Shown here piece by piece: positions 10,476 through 22,720 of a stretch of DNA of 64,000 nucleotides (positions within the stretch are counted from its first letter, which is position 1; every line of letters begins with the position of its first letter). The translations under genes were made by a program, and so were the position numbers. The stretch comes from Gelatoporia subvermispora B. Lineage: Eukaryota > Basidiomycota > Agaricomycetes > Polyporales > Gelatoporiaceae. Location: assembly GCA_000320605.2 (NCBI GenBank), contig KB445797.1, positions 1,104,899 to 1,168,898 of the forward strand, given 5' to 3'. Under the pieces are notes generated by a model. The model made no database searches and was not told the DNA's origin. It saw nothing but the letters and a program-made list of their open reading frames with translations.

Positions 10476-11512
10476 TCAGTTCGATATCGTAGTCAGACGA
10501 ATGCCTGCGAGAAAATGGTGAGTATTACTGTGAATATTCGCCGAAAATTGTGTTTGCATACCAAGCAGAGGCTCTTCATCGTCGTCCGTGTACTCCACGC
10601 GGCAACCCGGAGTGGCACAAGCCAATTCGAAAAGCATTGGCCCGTTCTGTGGACACTCGAATGCCTCCGTCGTCCCGTTCGCTCCGAACTCCGCAGGTAC
10701 TGTACCCAGCAGTGACTGCGGAACAGGGCTGGAGCTCCATGTAATCTTCTTGAGATCCAACTGATCCGGAATATTGAGCGACGTGATGAGGATGAGCGGT
10801 GCGACAGTTGGTGTATCCGGATTTTCGATAGTGAGGAGCTTATCCTTCAGGTCAGCGCGTGCGGGGAATGTGTATGCAAAAGCGCAAGAACTCGAGTTCA
10901 AGCCCGTGCCATGTGAGTCGAAGAGCAGTAAGGCTCGATCCTGTCATATTTTTGTCCCTGGTTAATCTTCGATCAATATTGTACGCATGCACTAACCTCC
11001 TCTGTGAGTAGCACCCACCCGTCTTCCGGGTAATGTGCATTTGGATGCCTCGAGTTTACCCGTGCGATTGTACTCGCCCTCACACCGTTGCTCCCTGCCG
11101 GACGCACAGTTGGCCTGGGGGTATCTTCCATACTACTCGTGGTGCCATGCCCCTGCATACGCAGTGCCTCAATCTGCAACTGTACTTTGATCTCCGGGAC
11201 GCGCTCGAGGCCTTGGTACAGACTTGGCCTGCGTAAAGTCGAGATGTCTGGCATGCGATTTTTTGCGTTAGTAACAGGCGCTGGAGGATTCCGAAGGTGT
11301 GCTGCGGCAGTACTCTCGGAGGATGAGGAGAAGAGGGCAGCGTTCCATGCAAGGCTGATGAGAGAAACGATGCACGCCGCAATGAGCAGGACGCGATCGA
11401 TCGTTGGCTCTGACCTAGCGTGTCGAGAATGGTCCGCGTACCACCTGGAGTCCTCGTTAGAAGAGTCCACCAGTGGAACGGACTCGGGTTCTTGCTGTTC
11501 GTACGATGGCAT
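10476..11512 (-). CDS. But2-like C-terminal domain membrane protein, function unknown
   Basis: Three exons (10997-11512, 10562-10940, 10476-10504) give 307 residues. The start is MPSYEQQEPESVPLVD; a single membrane helix (VLLIAACIVSLISLAWNAALF) follows an acidic cytosolic head. Then come ISTLRRPSLYQGLERV and a predicted beta-rich region ending MLFELACATPGCRVEY. This arrangement is widespread in agaricomycetes, often annotated as 'ubiquitin 3 binding protein But2 C-terminal domain'; its role is unknown. The last intron (10505-10561) is 57 nt, a multiple of three and free of stops, so retention would only insert 19 residues. Family assignment is by remembered pattern. Confidence 0.72.
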
Positions 11513-12169
11513 GATTCGACATGCAAAGCCTGCGAGCTGCAATATTGAGGAACCGAGATGCCTGGAAATCTCGAAGTGACGACCTGAGGCGCCTGAGTGC
11601 AAGTCCCACCGTCACCTGCTGGCCGACCCTGGCGCCCATCATATCCCGTGGAGTGTGAAACAGTCGCTTTCGGATTCGGGCCCGCTCAAGTGTTGCGAAA
11701 GAGGGAGAAAAATGGCCAAGGTCAATAACCACATTCTGTGCAATATGTCGTATATGACAGGAACGGTGCGGTAGGTATCAGGAAAACATCAACTTTACTT
11801 TACTTTCTTTTCGGACCTCGCGCGCGCCTTGGATGCCTTTGCTACGCGCGACAAGGCAGCGAAGACGCTGGCAAGCCTCCAAAGGCAGGCCAAAGGCGTC
11901 AAAGTCAAAGCGATATTTTCCTGATGCGTCTAAGCTCACTGTGCAATTGCCTCTCGGCCATATTCGAAATTATGAAGTATTCTGCTGTCGCGCAGAGATT
12001 GCAAGGGCCTCCGCGCATAGCTCTATCCCTGGCTGAAGAGCGAGTCAGTTAGCTGGTTATGAAATGTGATTGTATCTCTCATATATCCACGTCTCGAGAT
12101 GGTGTGCTCGCATTTCTGTTCATGCTTCGACTTGTGAGTTCGCTGAAGAGACGTGGTGCCTCCATCATT
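11513..12169. other. Intergenic, nothing recognised
   Basis: Upstream region of the But2-like gene. Short open frames on both strands show no family pattern. Confidence 0.4.
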
Positions 12170-12600
12170 CGTAGGGCTGGCCATTAATTCGGATGCGATG
12201 TCTCGTCGAGCTTCAGCCCAGCATAACCGTCAACAGCGCGATTGTCGGGCCAGTGCTCGCCCTCGTTCGTGATCGATGATCACAATGTAGAACGTTGCTG
12301 TGCCATGTCATCGACAAGTACTCCGAAACGGAATGCCGGAGGTATGAGTTCGGGCCCTTCCGTCGGTAATAAACAAGTCATCATTTATCGAAGGACAAAA
12401 AAGAAGTGCGAGGGAGATATTGATGAAACTCATAGAGCAAGTCAGAGGTGCCAGGTCACGATAGTGTGAAAGCTTCAAAAGTGTATATGATGACCTGTGG
12501 GAACGTGTAGCTTCGGGAGTAACTACATGAACTGTTGACTTGGTTTGATGCTCCAACCTGCAATCCCCACTGCTTTCGAAGATAAGAGTCTATGGGAGCG
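12170..12600 (-). pseudogene. Decayed tandem copy of the 3' half of the DUF6533 gene
   Basis: About 430-540 bp here align by eye to 12735-13290. Matching pieces include ggatgcgat..cttgtcgagcttca (12190), cgaccagt/cgggccagt with tcgttcgtg, atgctggaggtatgag (near 12335), gacctgtgggaacgtgtag (12493) and tccaacctgcaatc (12553). All reading frames are broken by stops, so only a DNA relic remains. It continues to about 12710, where the two copies abut. Confidence 0.65.
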
Positions 12601-12608
12601 GGAAAATG

Positions 12609-14403
12609 TCAGGAAGGCTGTATGCAACTGTCTCGAATGTCCGCGTACTGAGAGTACGTCGTACCTGAAGATGTGGTCCAGTCCACATCCTGACAATAGA
12701 TTGACTGAAGTGAGGTGATATTCCCATCGCCCGCAGAGCTTGTCATTATTCCGGATGCGATTTCTTGTCCAGCTTCAAGTTCGGCGCAACCTTTGACAAC
12801 GTGATTATCCGACCAGTCATCGTTCGTGTCCAACGAATCTGATGTAGAAGAAAGTTGCTGCCCCATACTATCGACAAACGCCTCAAAATGGATGCTGGAG
12901 GTATGAGATCCGATAGGTTGAAATATGTCTGTTGGGCCCTCCCGTTGGTCGTACGCAACTTGTCGAAGATTCAACAAGAAGTGAGAGATGATAATTGGTG
13001 AAAGCCTAGTCACTAAATTGGAGATAAGAAAGAGTTACAAACTTACGGTGTTGTGAATTACTGAGAGGCGTACGTGAAGACCTGTGGGGACGTGTAGGTT
13101 GGAGAGTGCCTCAATGGACTGTTGACTTATGTTAGTACTCCAACCTGCGATCGCCACGACATTCAAGGAAAGGAGGAGTCTGTTATTGCAGATGAATGTC
13201 AGGAGAAATGTATGTTGGTTTTCCGAATGTCCTACAGGAAGTACAGTGTACCTGGAGATGTAGTCCAGGTAGCATTCTAACAGTGATTCTATCCCATGAT
13301 TGCAGCCGGCCGTCTCTGAGTAGCATGGTGGACAGAGGTGTCTTAATGTTGTGTCTGATCGCATTTCATTGCATTTTGAATGTTTTGTACCAGGTCACGT
13401 AAAGAGTAATGATGTCTGCTATCATGACGCAGGTCCTAGTAGCAGCAGCGACTACTATATAATGAGTGCCAATCATGTTTGTGAGTGCTGGTAGGCCTAC
13501 GTCTACAATTAACCGTGAGTATTCCTTTGTCGAAGGGCTTCATCATTCAGGTTACCTGGTGCTGGCAGCATCGGAAATAGTGGGTTCGCCGATGCACTCT
13601 CTAGCAAAACCAGGTATGTTTACGATCTCCAACAACAAACCGGTGAAGTTCGCATACTGATAGTTGAATCGTCAACTGACGAGTCTCATAACCAATAGCA
13701 TTTACACATAGCGCTCACCGCATTTGTTGCCATTAGAACCAGATTGAGCAAACATACAAGTGTTGAAACCCACCAGGCCCCATGGCTGATTGCATACACG
13801 CGAACTGCAGAGAACACTGCGACAGGTCAGCAGGGGAGAAGTGAATTGGCGTGATTCTTTCACCTGCCCATATGGTGAAGAGTATGGTGTTGATGATTAC
13901 GGCGAAGTAGGCAGAGGCCTCGCAGCTGTGACAGAATGTCTGGTCAGGTCGCCGCATACTGAGTGGTAGTGAACAAACAGACGTCTTCCGAATGAAATCA
14001 GCATTGCATATTAGGCATAAGAATCCTGCTTACTGCGAGCGTCGTAGATGGGAGGAAGTTTGCGAGCAGCATGGCGGCTGTCCACATGAGGAGCACCCAG
14101 CGATTCAAAAGGAACAGCATAGTCACACTAGTGAATTTCCGGCCCCAGATTAATTCGACCTCACGTGAGATCGTAACAATGTGGTCGTAGAACACTGATG
14201 CTGCAGGTAAATAGTAAATCTCAAAATACGTAGGACCGGCGCTAACACCGACGTATATACTGATGCCATGGTGCAGGAGTTCTGCACCTGGCTGTATATG
14301 GCCATATACTCAGTAAGCAATACCACTAAATGATGTCGAAAACGCACGTGGTTTGTAAAATGGCAATGATTTCGTTCGCAATATCGGGTCCAAATTGAGA
14401 CAT
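12609..14403 (-). pseudogene. DUF6533 seven-helix membrane protein, disabled
   Basis: The N-terminal half splices cleanly: MSQFGPDIANEIIAILQTT, QVQNSCTMAS, then FYDHIVTISREVELIWGRKF (the DUF6533 signature) and LLNRWVLLMWTAAML. Further exons give CEASAYFAVIINTILFTIWA, FSAVRVYAISHGAWWVSTL and TRTCVMIADIITLYVTWYKTF. After KTFKMQ the frame meets TGA at 13365-13367, then continues in the same frame as NAIRHNIKTPLSTMLLRDG, which is family consensus. CGA to TGA would explain the stop. The donor expected after LLRDG reads GC in a non-consensus context. GTLYF and a tail with SHFLLNLRQV can still be followed to a stop at 12609. The family is agaricomycete-specific and of unknown function; this copy is probably dead. 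Confidence 0.65.
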
Positions 14404-15830
14404 TGCTGAAAGCTGGGCGACCCCAGAAGTACAATGGGACGATGAGACAGTCAGTTATAACGACCGACTTTATACCTGCATGGTCGGGGTCGTGAGTGTT
14501 CGACGCGAATGTGGAACTGTCGAAGCTTTCTGCAAGCGGAACTTGGGTCTAGAAGATTGGCCGCGATAAGGCCATGTCATCGTGAGTCGCAACTATTAGT
14601 TTGCGGGGTTGATTTATCATTGGAATAGAATAGTAACTATGTATGATGAGCATTCTGCATCAGAAACAGAACCTCTCGAGGTTTAAAAGCTTAGGCTGCC
14701 AGAGTCGCCTGGGAGGTCCTGAGAAGCTCTCGTGGTGGATCTCAAAGTACGCGAACTGCAGGCCGTGCAGCAGTAGATCATCTATGTACCTCACACCGAT
14801 CATGTGCTGAGCGCAAACGATGTATGTGGCATAAACAACACCTATTCTTGAGAAAGTACGAGGCATGTAGAAGTCTGTAGAAGAGCATCAGAATGCACGA
14901 GGCGGTCATCTAGCTGATGCAACGAACCTTCGATGGTCTCCGGGTGAGACCTACATAACGAGCGCGATGGTTTATTTAGAAGGAATTGGAGGCGGACTTG
15001 AGGCGAACTAGCGGCGAATTTGCGGCGCAGATGGGCGGCGACAATCTGATTGGGTATCCCGAACTTTGTTGTTGTTGAGATTGATACTCAATTGGCCGAT
15101 CAACAGGAAGCAGATTTTGGAATGCCACTGGCACCGATTCTGCGCAAGCTGTGATAGAGGGTCCCACTCTATGTGAGCATAGAGCGGCGGGAACAAATGC
15201 AGGCTCCATATTTCGTGTTCACCATCTGGCAGTACAGATAGATGGTGACCACTCACCACTCCTTCATACATGTATGGGAGCGTGAGTATACTGCATGAGC
15301 CCACTTCGAAATGATCATCAGCAAGGAGAATACCTCGTACTTTGAACATGCATCGAGACGTCTAAGCTTCGCTCTGCATGTTCTGCGCATGTAGTCTCGT
15401 CACACGGGTATGGTGATGAATCCAGATATTATTACTATCATCACCTCTCGGGGTCTGCCAGCGGACATGCCCGAGCAAGTATCTCAGCGTGCGTCTCGGC
15501 GAAGCCCGATCTACGAATGCAGATCCTGAAGCACTGCTGTATCGTTATGCATTATGACTCGCTCTAGATGGACATAGCAACTTGCATCGAGCAGAAGCTA
15601 TTCCGGCCCAACGACGGCACATAGGCCGACGAGGACCACGTGGAAATTGTAACACTACCGATATGCAAGCTTTGTCCTGATGTACCTGAACTAACTCTAC
15701 GTAGGATATGACTGAGCACAATACACGAGTCCGAAATGTCTGAATAAGAGAGTGCAATATGAATGAAGACTGTCCAGTATGCGCGTATCCAGAGGTCCAA
15801 GAGAATCAACCAACGTCACCCTTCCCATCT
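14404..15830. other. Intergenic, no gene recognised
   Basis: About 1.4 kb upstream of the DUF6533 relic. Minus-strand frames at 14976-15349 and 14660-14866 are open but match nothing known and lack a coherent exon chain. The stretch may hold further remains of the neighbouring duplication; none could be aligned by eye. Confidence 0.4.
14988..15043 (+). repeat. Imperfect GGCG-A repeat, about five 10-11 bp units
   Basis: A run of related units (ggcggacttga, ggcgaactag, cggcgaatttg, cggcgcagatg, ggcggcgacaa) in an otherwise AT-balanced non-coding region. Confidence 0.45.
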
Positions 15831-18800
15831 CTAACCAGCACGGGCAAGCAGAACCCTGTCAATAGCATCGTTGATGGCTTTCTTGCGCGCCGAGAGGTCC
15901 ATACCGAACTGCTGCTCCAATCGACTGCGGATCTCCCTCTTCGTTGTCGTCGTCAGGTCCGCATCACGCAGGATGTTTTCAACTGCCCGTTCGAGCTCTG
16001 CCTCTGTTGGACCACCTGCGAAGTCTGCGTTCTCAGGGCTGCTGGTTATCGGTATCTGCACGTCCATGTAGTTGGTCACTGGTCTCGAAGGAGTAGGCTG
16101 ATGCACTACTCCCGAGCCGAAACCACCCGCGTGAATCGAGACAGGTGTAGCCCTTCCAGACTGATATCCTGGCGGTCCTGTCTGGTAGCCTGGCGGTGCG
16201 TACATGCCGCCCATCTGAGAGGGTGATGGTGAATACGCTCGAGACATAGCCGGCTCGTAGAATGTTTCGCGACCATAGATCGAGGCAGTATGCGATTCGG
16301 CGTAACCATCATTGTGCATCTTGGTAGGCGGCACCCAGGAACCAATACTGTGATTCGATTCCTTATCCCATAGCTCGTTTTCCTGTAGTATGTCATGCTT
16401 AGTGTTATTCACACTCATCAAGAGGAATTTACTTACGTAGTCGTTCCAGGACTTGAGGGGGATTGATCGGGGGTCGAATTTACCCTCATCCTGTCAGAGC
16501 GATGAGTTATACTCATTTAACAAACTGAACCGCTTGACTTACGTGGATAACCATTCTCTTACCCGACTCACCAAGGACAACACGCGTCGCACCCCAGGAA
16601 AAGTCGTCCATCTTCCAGAATGAGTACAACGGCAAGAAGAACGAGAACGCGGGAATGGCCAAGATGTAGAACACCATCCAACCAATCATGTCCCACTTCC
16701 GGCGCAGGATAAAGACGAGCGCTTGAAGACCGTAGACAGCAGCAATCATGATAATCGATAGCGTTGGGATTGTCTTGTGCTCAGCCGCCACCAGGTAGAT
16801 GAGGTATACAATCTAAAGGTTGTCGTTAGCCTTGTGTCGAGAGAGCCGCACCGCGGGAAAATTAACTCACGTAGGCCACAGTCACTGGCTGGATGATGGT
16901 CGATACGAGATCAATCATAACGATGAACCGCATGGAGAAACAGCAGAAGCCACAAAGTTGATCCAAGAAGACAAGTTCACCCAAGTTGTGCACCGTTGAG
17001 TTGATCCAACGCCGACGCTGAGAAAGGAGAATTGTCCAATCGTCAGGTGCAACGGTGAACGCGTGGGCATCGCGCACGAACTGCGTCTTGTAGTTCGGGA
17101 AGTGCTTGAGAAGTAGCGTTGTCAGGTATCGATCTTCACCGAGATGAAGCAGGTTCTTCATGTGCAGAGTATCAACACGGTTCTCCGAGTAGTCGCTAAT
17201 GACCTGGTTGGCGATGAAAAGCGGCTTGTGCGTGTCCGGAGTGCGGAGGCGGTACAGGGTGAAACAACCGGGCAAACAACTGACGGAGCCGAACAGAGAT
17301 TCGAATGCCTTCGCCATGTGATGGGAGATGAAGTACTCGTAAACCTGCATCATCGTGATGAGTGACTGTTTCGCATTGGCGAGTGATGTCTCTCCGCAAA
17401 CACCAAGAAGCTTCTTATCTCGCACCATGCTATCAAGCAATGCTTAGCTGCAGTCACTGATACGGGTTTGGAAAGACTCACGCAGAGATGAGGCGGTTCA
17501 CGGAGAAGGGATCCACAGTGGTGTCTGCATCAACCATGAAAACATATTCATAGAACGAGGGGTTGACACCAATGACGTTCTTGATTTGATGGTACATTTC
17601 TAGCTCGAGAGGAGTCATGGGGGCGTCGAAGTGGACCTATGAAAGAACCCTTAGTAATCCGGAGACAACCAATAACTCATCGCGACAAACGCACCTTGTT
17701 CAAGAAGCGCATCAAGAGCATCTGAGAGTCTCGCTTTCCACGGTTACCGGGCCTCTGCTTCTCGCCAGGCTTACCGCACTTCACAACGACGATGTACGGC
17801 ACAACGTGACCGGCACATTCGTACAGACCAGAGAAGATCTTGCCCATGTTGTGCTGCTTCGCGCCCTCGCCCAGAGACAAGAAACTCAGCGGCTCGGCAT
17901 CCACATTCGGGTTCGCACCGAGGACGTCGAGGACAAGACGAGGCGTAGGCTGGTCGTTGCCAGAACCGACGACCATACCATCGCAAATGATGAACAGGAG
18001 CTTGCGCTTGTCATCGTACTTAAGCTGCGCCAAGGAGTCAATGGTTTTCTTGAGGGATTGGTGGCCTTCCGTGTAACATGGCACCTGACAGATGACGAAC
18101 TTGTCGTGGTCCTCCGGTGCGCGGGTCGCCGAGAAGTTGATCGAGCCGATGAACTTGAACGCAATGACAGAAACCATCATGATGGACAGGGCCAGTAGGA
18201 TGTACTGAGAGAATTGGCACTGTGCGTCGTTACGGTTGTCGACTTTTCCAATCGCGAACAGGTTGCGCAAACAAGTGCGTTGCCGATCGAGGACGTCCGC
18301 GGGAAGGTTCAAGCTGTCGATCTTCTTCGTAACATCTTGACCGGCGTTGAACTGGAAGACATCGATAATGCTCTGGTCCATGAAATGTACGTCGATATCG
18401 CCAGGAAGAACCTCGTTCTTGAGCGGCGCGGTCGACGGGCCGTTAGTGATGTAAGAGGTCAAGTCGTAGATGATACCCCGGTACACTGCCACGGACTTCT
18501 GCGAGGTCGCCATGCTGTGCAGCGCCTTAGGGTCGTAGCCCATAAAGCCCACACGATTGTTCCAGCGCATCGTAACCATCTGCTCGAAGTACCAGTCTGG
18601 ACGGGGATCGTTCGTCCAAGCACGGAAATCATGGTATTGAGTGTTTGGATCATTCGTCGAGTTACTGGAATCCAGGACGACGTATGGGCTAACGGTGCCA
18701 TTGATACCATTGCACAAAGCGCTGACCTGTATACGACGATGCAAACATGAATTCGTAGCAGAGCAGAACGTTCCTCTTAGACTCACCTGTACTGGGAACA

Positions 18801-21800
18801 GCTGGTCTGCGATAGTACCACCGTAATTCAGGATCGACTTCGCGGGAATAACATCGACCACTTGCTCGTGAGTAACCGCAACGTCGGTGAGGTCGAAGAC
18901 TTCTCCGCGGATGGCTATGTAGACGTTGTTCGGGTTGTTCTGGAACGAGTGCGACTCCAGTTCACTCGTATTGAATACATGCTGGGTGGGGCAGACGAGG
19001 GGACCTAAAACCGCAATGACAAAGGCTGTGCAACAACAGACGAACCAGATGATCATGTTCAGTGCCAGCTTCTCCCGCCACGCTTGCCGGATATCCGGAC
19101 GCTTCATGCGGCCGAGTGATTTAAGAAGGAAGTTCGGGCACCAGAACGTCAGCATCCAGCAGAGAGCGACCCATCGACGACGGGCCGATGTCTCCTGAAC
19201 AACCTCTGTGGTCTCACCCTCCTGCACTTCGCCCGGAAGGGCCTCCTTGTCGAGAAGACCCTTCTTGTCTGCATTCTGGAACATGTTGCGTGAGGGTGCA
19301 TACGACTCTGTTCCGAAATTGGATACAGAACCGTCGTCGCGATGGCTGGTGTAGGCACTACGGCCGTCGAAGTCGTCGCTGCGCAGCGACTTGCGCTCGT
19401 CGTAGTCATCATATACATCCGCACGCTGGAAAGGAGAGGCATTGGAAACGAGAGGAAGTGCCTGACTAGACTGGCCGAAAGGATCGTTGTAACCGCCCTC
19501 ATACGGACCTTCTTGTCCCGGGGTCTGGTATGGCGAGTAGGGATCGGCCAAACCACGAGGATCGAGGCCGGCTTCTGCCTCCGCGTCGCGCAACCTGTTG
19601 CGCTTCAGCTCTTCCGTGTCCTTCGACCGGAGGTCATCCTCAAGCTTATGGAAGGCGGCTTGAGACAAAAAGACCTGTCCCCGTATCATGAGAAACAGCC
19701 TTCAGCAATGACACTCTGATGACGTACTTTGTGCATGCCTAAGACGATATCACGGTCCTCCAAGCCCAACGCGGTCCTCGTTTGCTCGACTTGCTCCCTA
19801 GACTCGCCCTCAATGATGCCGAGAGTGCCAAGATGGTCCTTGTACCTCTGTACAAACTCATCGGGTAACATAGTCACCTCGAATACATTGGCACATCTCC
19901 TCGCAATCTCCGGCAAGCCCTGGCTCCGAACCTGACCTTTGACCGACCGGCCCTCCATCTGATTCGGTAGCTGCGAGTCATTGGGGTTGATGCAGAAGAC
20001 GTACCACGACTGGGTTTCCTCCAGTGTTTCGAAGAGGGTATCCAGCGCAGAGCGGAACTCGCCTGAGACGCACGGCGGGCCTCCGGAGCCGAGGGTGCCG
20101 AGAGGCTCCTCATCCTCCTTCTCCTTGTCGTCGTCGCCCTCCTTGAGTGTAGGCATGCGCTTGATAGTATTCTTCCGCCGGGTCGACGGTGCGCGCATCG
20201 GCTTGACGGGCTGCTGCGCCGACACAATCGTGTCCTCATTTCGTGGGTGTGCCTGCGTGGCAATTGCCTTCGCCGAGTACAAACCCTTGACGAAGGGATT
20301 GATGGAGCCAGAACCATCAGACGCCGGAGCGTCGCTGGACTGCGCGCTGGTTCCACGCAGAAGGGACACGAAGTCGGGGTTGAGGGCATCGAGGTTGCGC
20401 TCGAGGAAGCCCTCGGCAGAGTATGTGACAGGGCCACTGAAGTGGTTGACGGTGAAGGTCGGGAAGCCCGAGCGGTCGGCTGCGCCAACCTTGAACGACG
20501 AGTGATTGCCCCACCGCTTAGTGAAGGCCTCGACCATGGTGTGATCATTCTTCTTCGGCATCCGACGCGCCTGATCATCCATGATATGTATCAACCCGCC
20601 TGGTCTGTGCTGCAGAAGTCGCAGACACTCGGAATTGTCGAAGTAGGGGATCTGGGGGGCGAAGCGCGAGATGCCCTCGCTGGTGTATTCGCTGACGTGC
20701 ACCTCGAACAGCTTTCTCTGGATAAAGTTCTGTAGCCGCTCATTCGCAAAGTTAACGCAGAACTGGTCCAGAGAGTTTGGTCGGCTGGTCATGTTCTGCG
20801 GACCAGGAAGATCGAACAGTCCGATGAAAGTGTTAAAGTCGTCACGGCACAGCCGCTGGTTGATGTGTTCATTCAACCACGCAAACAGTAGGGAGTATAA
20901 TGTCTTCGCGAGCTCGTCTCGGTTGTCGGATGCACCGTCAGGGTCGAGAAAGACCGTGCAGAGCTCCTTCTTGACCAGCTTTGTCCGGTATGACAGTGCC
21001 GCCTCCAGGGCCGCCGGCTTGACCCCGAGGAAGTCGGCGACAATCTCGAGGATGTCAGTGTTCCGTACGACGGCCGCATCCTCGTTACGCTGACGGTCGA
21101 AAGTGAACTCGAGGTTGCCGAGATGGAGGATGGCCGCGACGAGTTGACAAGTCTGCGCAACGTGCCTCTTGGAGAAGCCAACGTTCTTGAGCGCCATCTT
21201 CAACTGGTCAAATCGCACAGCATCTTCATCTCGAGCACCGTTCGGTCGAGCCGCTGTATTGCGCTGTCCGAGGTACCGGTATGTAGTCTTCTCCGCAAGA
21301 TGCAGGTGCTGTCGCTCCTCTGCAGAGGCACCCGCGACGAGGTAGTAGAAGATATGGAAATTCCGCTCGCCAGACGGGGCACCGGCGACACGATTCCGCT
21401 CGAGGTAATAGTCAAGGGTCTTGACTCCACAAATTCGACCGCGATCCGTGAACTGGAGCTCGGTGTATTTTCCGAAGTGAGACGCGTTGGGATTGAAGAG
21501 TGTGCGGGAGTGTCCGAATGTCTCGAGGACGAACTCGGCTGCAGGAACCTGGTAGGCCAACTTGGCACCCTTCTTGCCCGGGCTACTAACGCTGAGTTCC
21601 AGGATGGCCTTGATCGCCAACCTACGGCTTTCTGACTTTCCGCTGCCAGTCTCACCGCTGGAAGCCAACCATGAGAACGCGACGGGGTCGCCTGAGAACA
21701 CCACTCACCTCAGCAAGATAGACTGGTCCTGACTCGTCCTTCGCATATGATAGTACGCATTGTTGGCGAGCTGGAAGATATGTGGAGGCAAGTGTTCCTT

Positions 21801-22046
21801 TTCGGGGGATGTGTCGCGGTACTCTGCAGCGTATTTGTGCATGACGGCGTCGGAATTACTGGGAACATATTTGTGGGGATTAACGGCGACGAGTCCTGAA
21901 GTGCCGATGTTGGTGTAAATGTTGTCCGACATGAATCGTTCGCGAAGACATGACACTATAATATCCTCCGAAACTGGAGAAAGTGTCGCGAGGTCGTTCA
22001 CGGCCTCAAGCCGCTGGTGGAGGGTCATTGTCGACTGCCGACTCAT
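15831..22046 (-). CDS. Chitin synthase with N-terminal myosin motor-like domain (class V/VII type)
   Basis: A large multi-exon gene starting [19 protein letters not shown]. Exon 1 is 21709-22046, exon 2 19728-21657, and the next begins at 19674. The N-terminal ~780 residues form a myosin head with P-loop GETGSGKS. Then come a Ser/Asp-rich linker, membrane helices, a cytochrome b5-like segment (VFDLTDV..) and the GT2 chitin synthase core: [25 protein letters not shown] and SQRRRWINS, with membrane helices after it ([31 protein letters not shown]). The C-terminus is a DEK-C-like domain ([23 protein letters not shown]). The enzyme polymerises UDP-GlcNAc into chitin at growth sites. Catalytic motifs are intact; the motor's switch regions are not canonical (see findings). 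A 60-bp intron at 18727-18786 is in frame and stop-free. Confidence 0.95.
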
Positions 22047-22720
22047 GGTGGGCAGGAGCACCGTTTGCCACGAGTGGCTAAATCACTGAACTGAAGGCGA
22101 CTAGAAAGAGAACGTAGAGAAAGAGATGGAAACAGACGGCTCGTCGCCGTGCTGAATGGCGTGGAAGAAAGAGCGAGGGGGTGTTGGCAACGGCAATCCC
22201 TACGCCGTGTGGTGTTAAGTCGGTTTCCGCGTCAATTCTAAAGACTTAAATTTACTAACAAGTCGTTTTTCTACTACCTTTCTCGGCTAATAACCATGAC
22301 CCGAAACCAATGCTCTGACCGACTCACTGTGTCGGTCAGTCTGTGCGTTGCTTCCGTTACTCGGGACGAGTGCTTCATATTCAATGCGCTGGTTTCCTCG
22401 TATTTTACTAGTCATCTGGCTCGTGAACGCTAGAGCCTTGCGACCAGCATGAATACTAGCCGATTATAGGCGGCCCTCACGCCAGTCTTCCGTGGGAAGT
22501 AGAGGGATTCAACGACGGACAGTCTGTTTATCTCCCACATCTTGCAGAGACGCGATGCAACGAACTGCAACAATTTGATATCACACACCCAGGTATACTC
22601 AGCCCTACAAATTCAACCTATCGCTACCAACCTTTTCTCATACTGCACCCGACACACGGTGTCTCCAATAATACCATGCAATGACGAACAGTCAAGTATT
22701 GGGCAGTTCCCATCAACATA
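22047..22720. other. Promoter region of the chitin synthase, nothing else seen
   Basis: About 670 bp between the chitin synthase start and the acid phosphatase stop. AT content rises around 22240-22300. No ORF with coding character. Confidence 0.4.

Noticed and set aside
12000..15800. Possible transposon in the gene-poor 12-15.8 kb region
   Set aside because: The only repeats found are the local DUF6533 duplication; no transposase, reverse transcriptase, terminal repeats or target-site duplications were seen.
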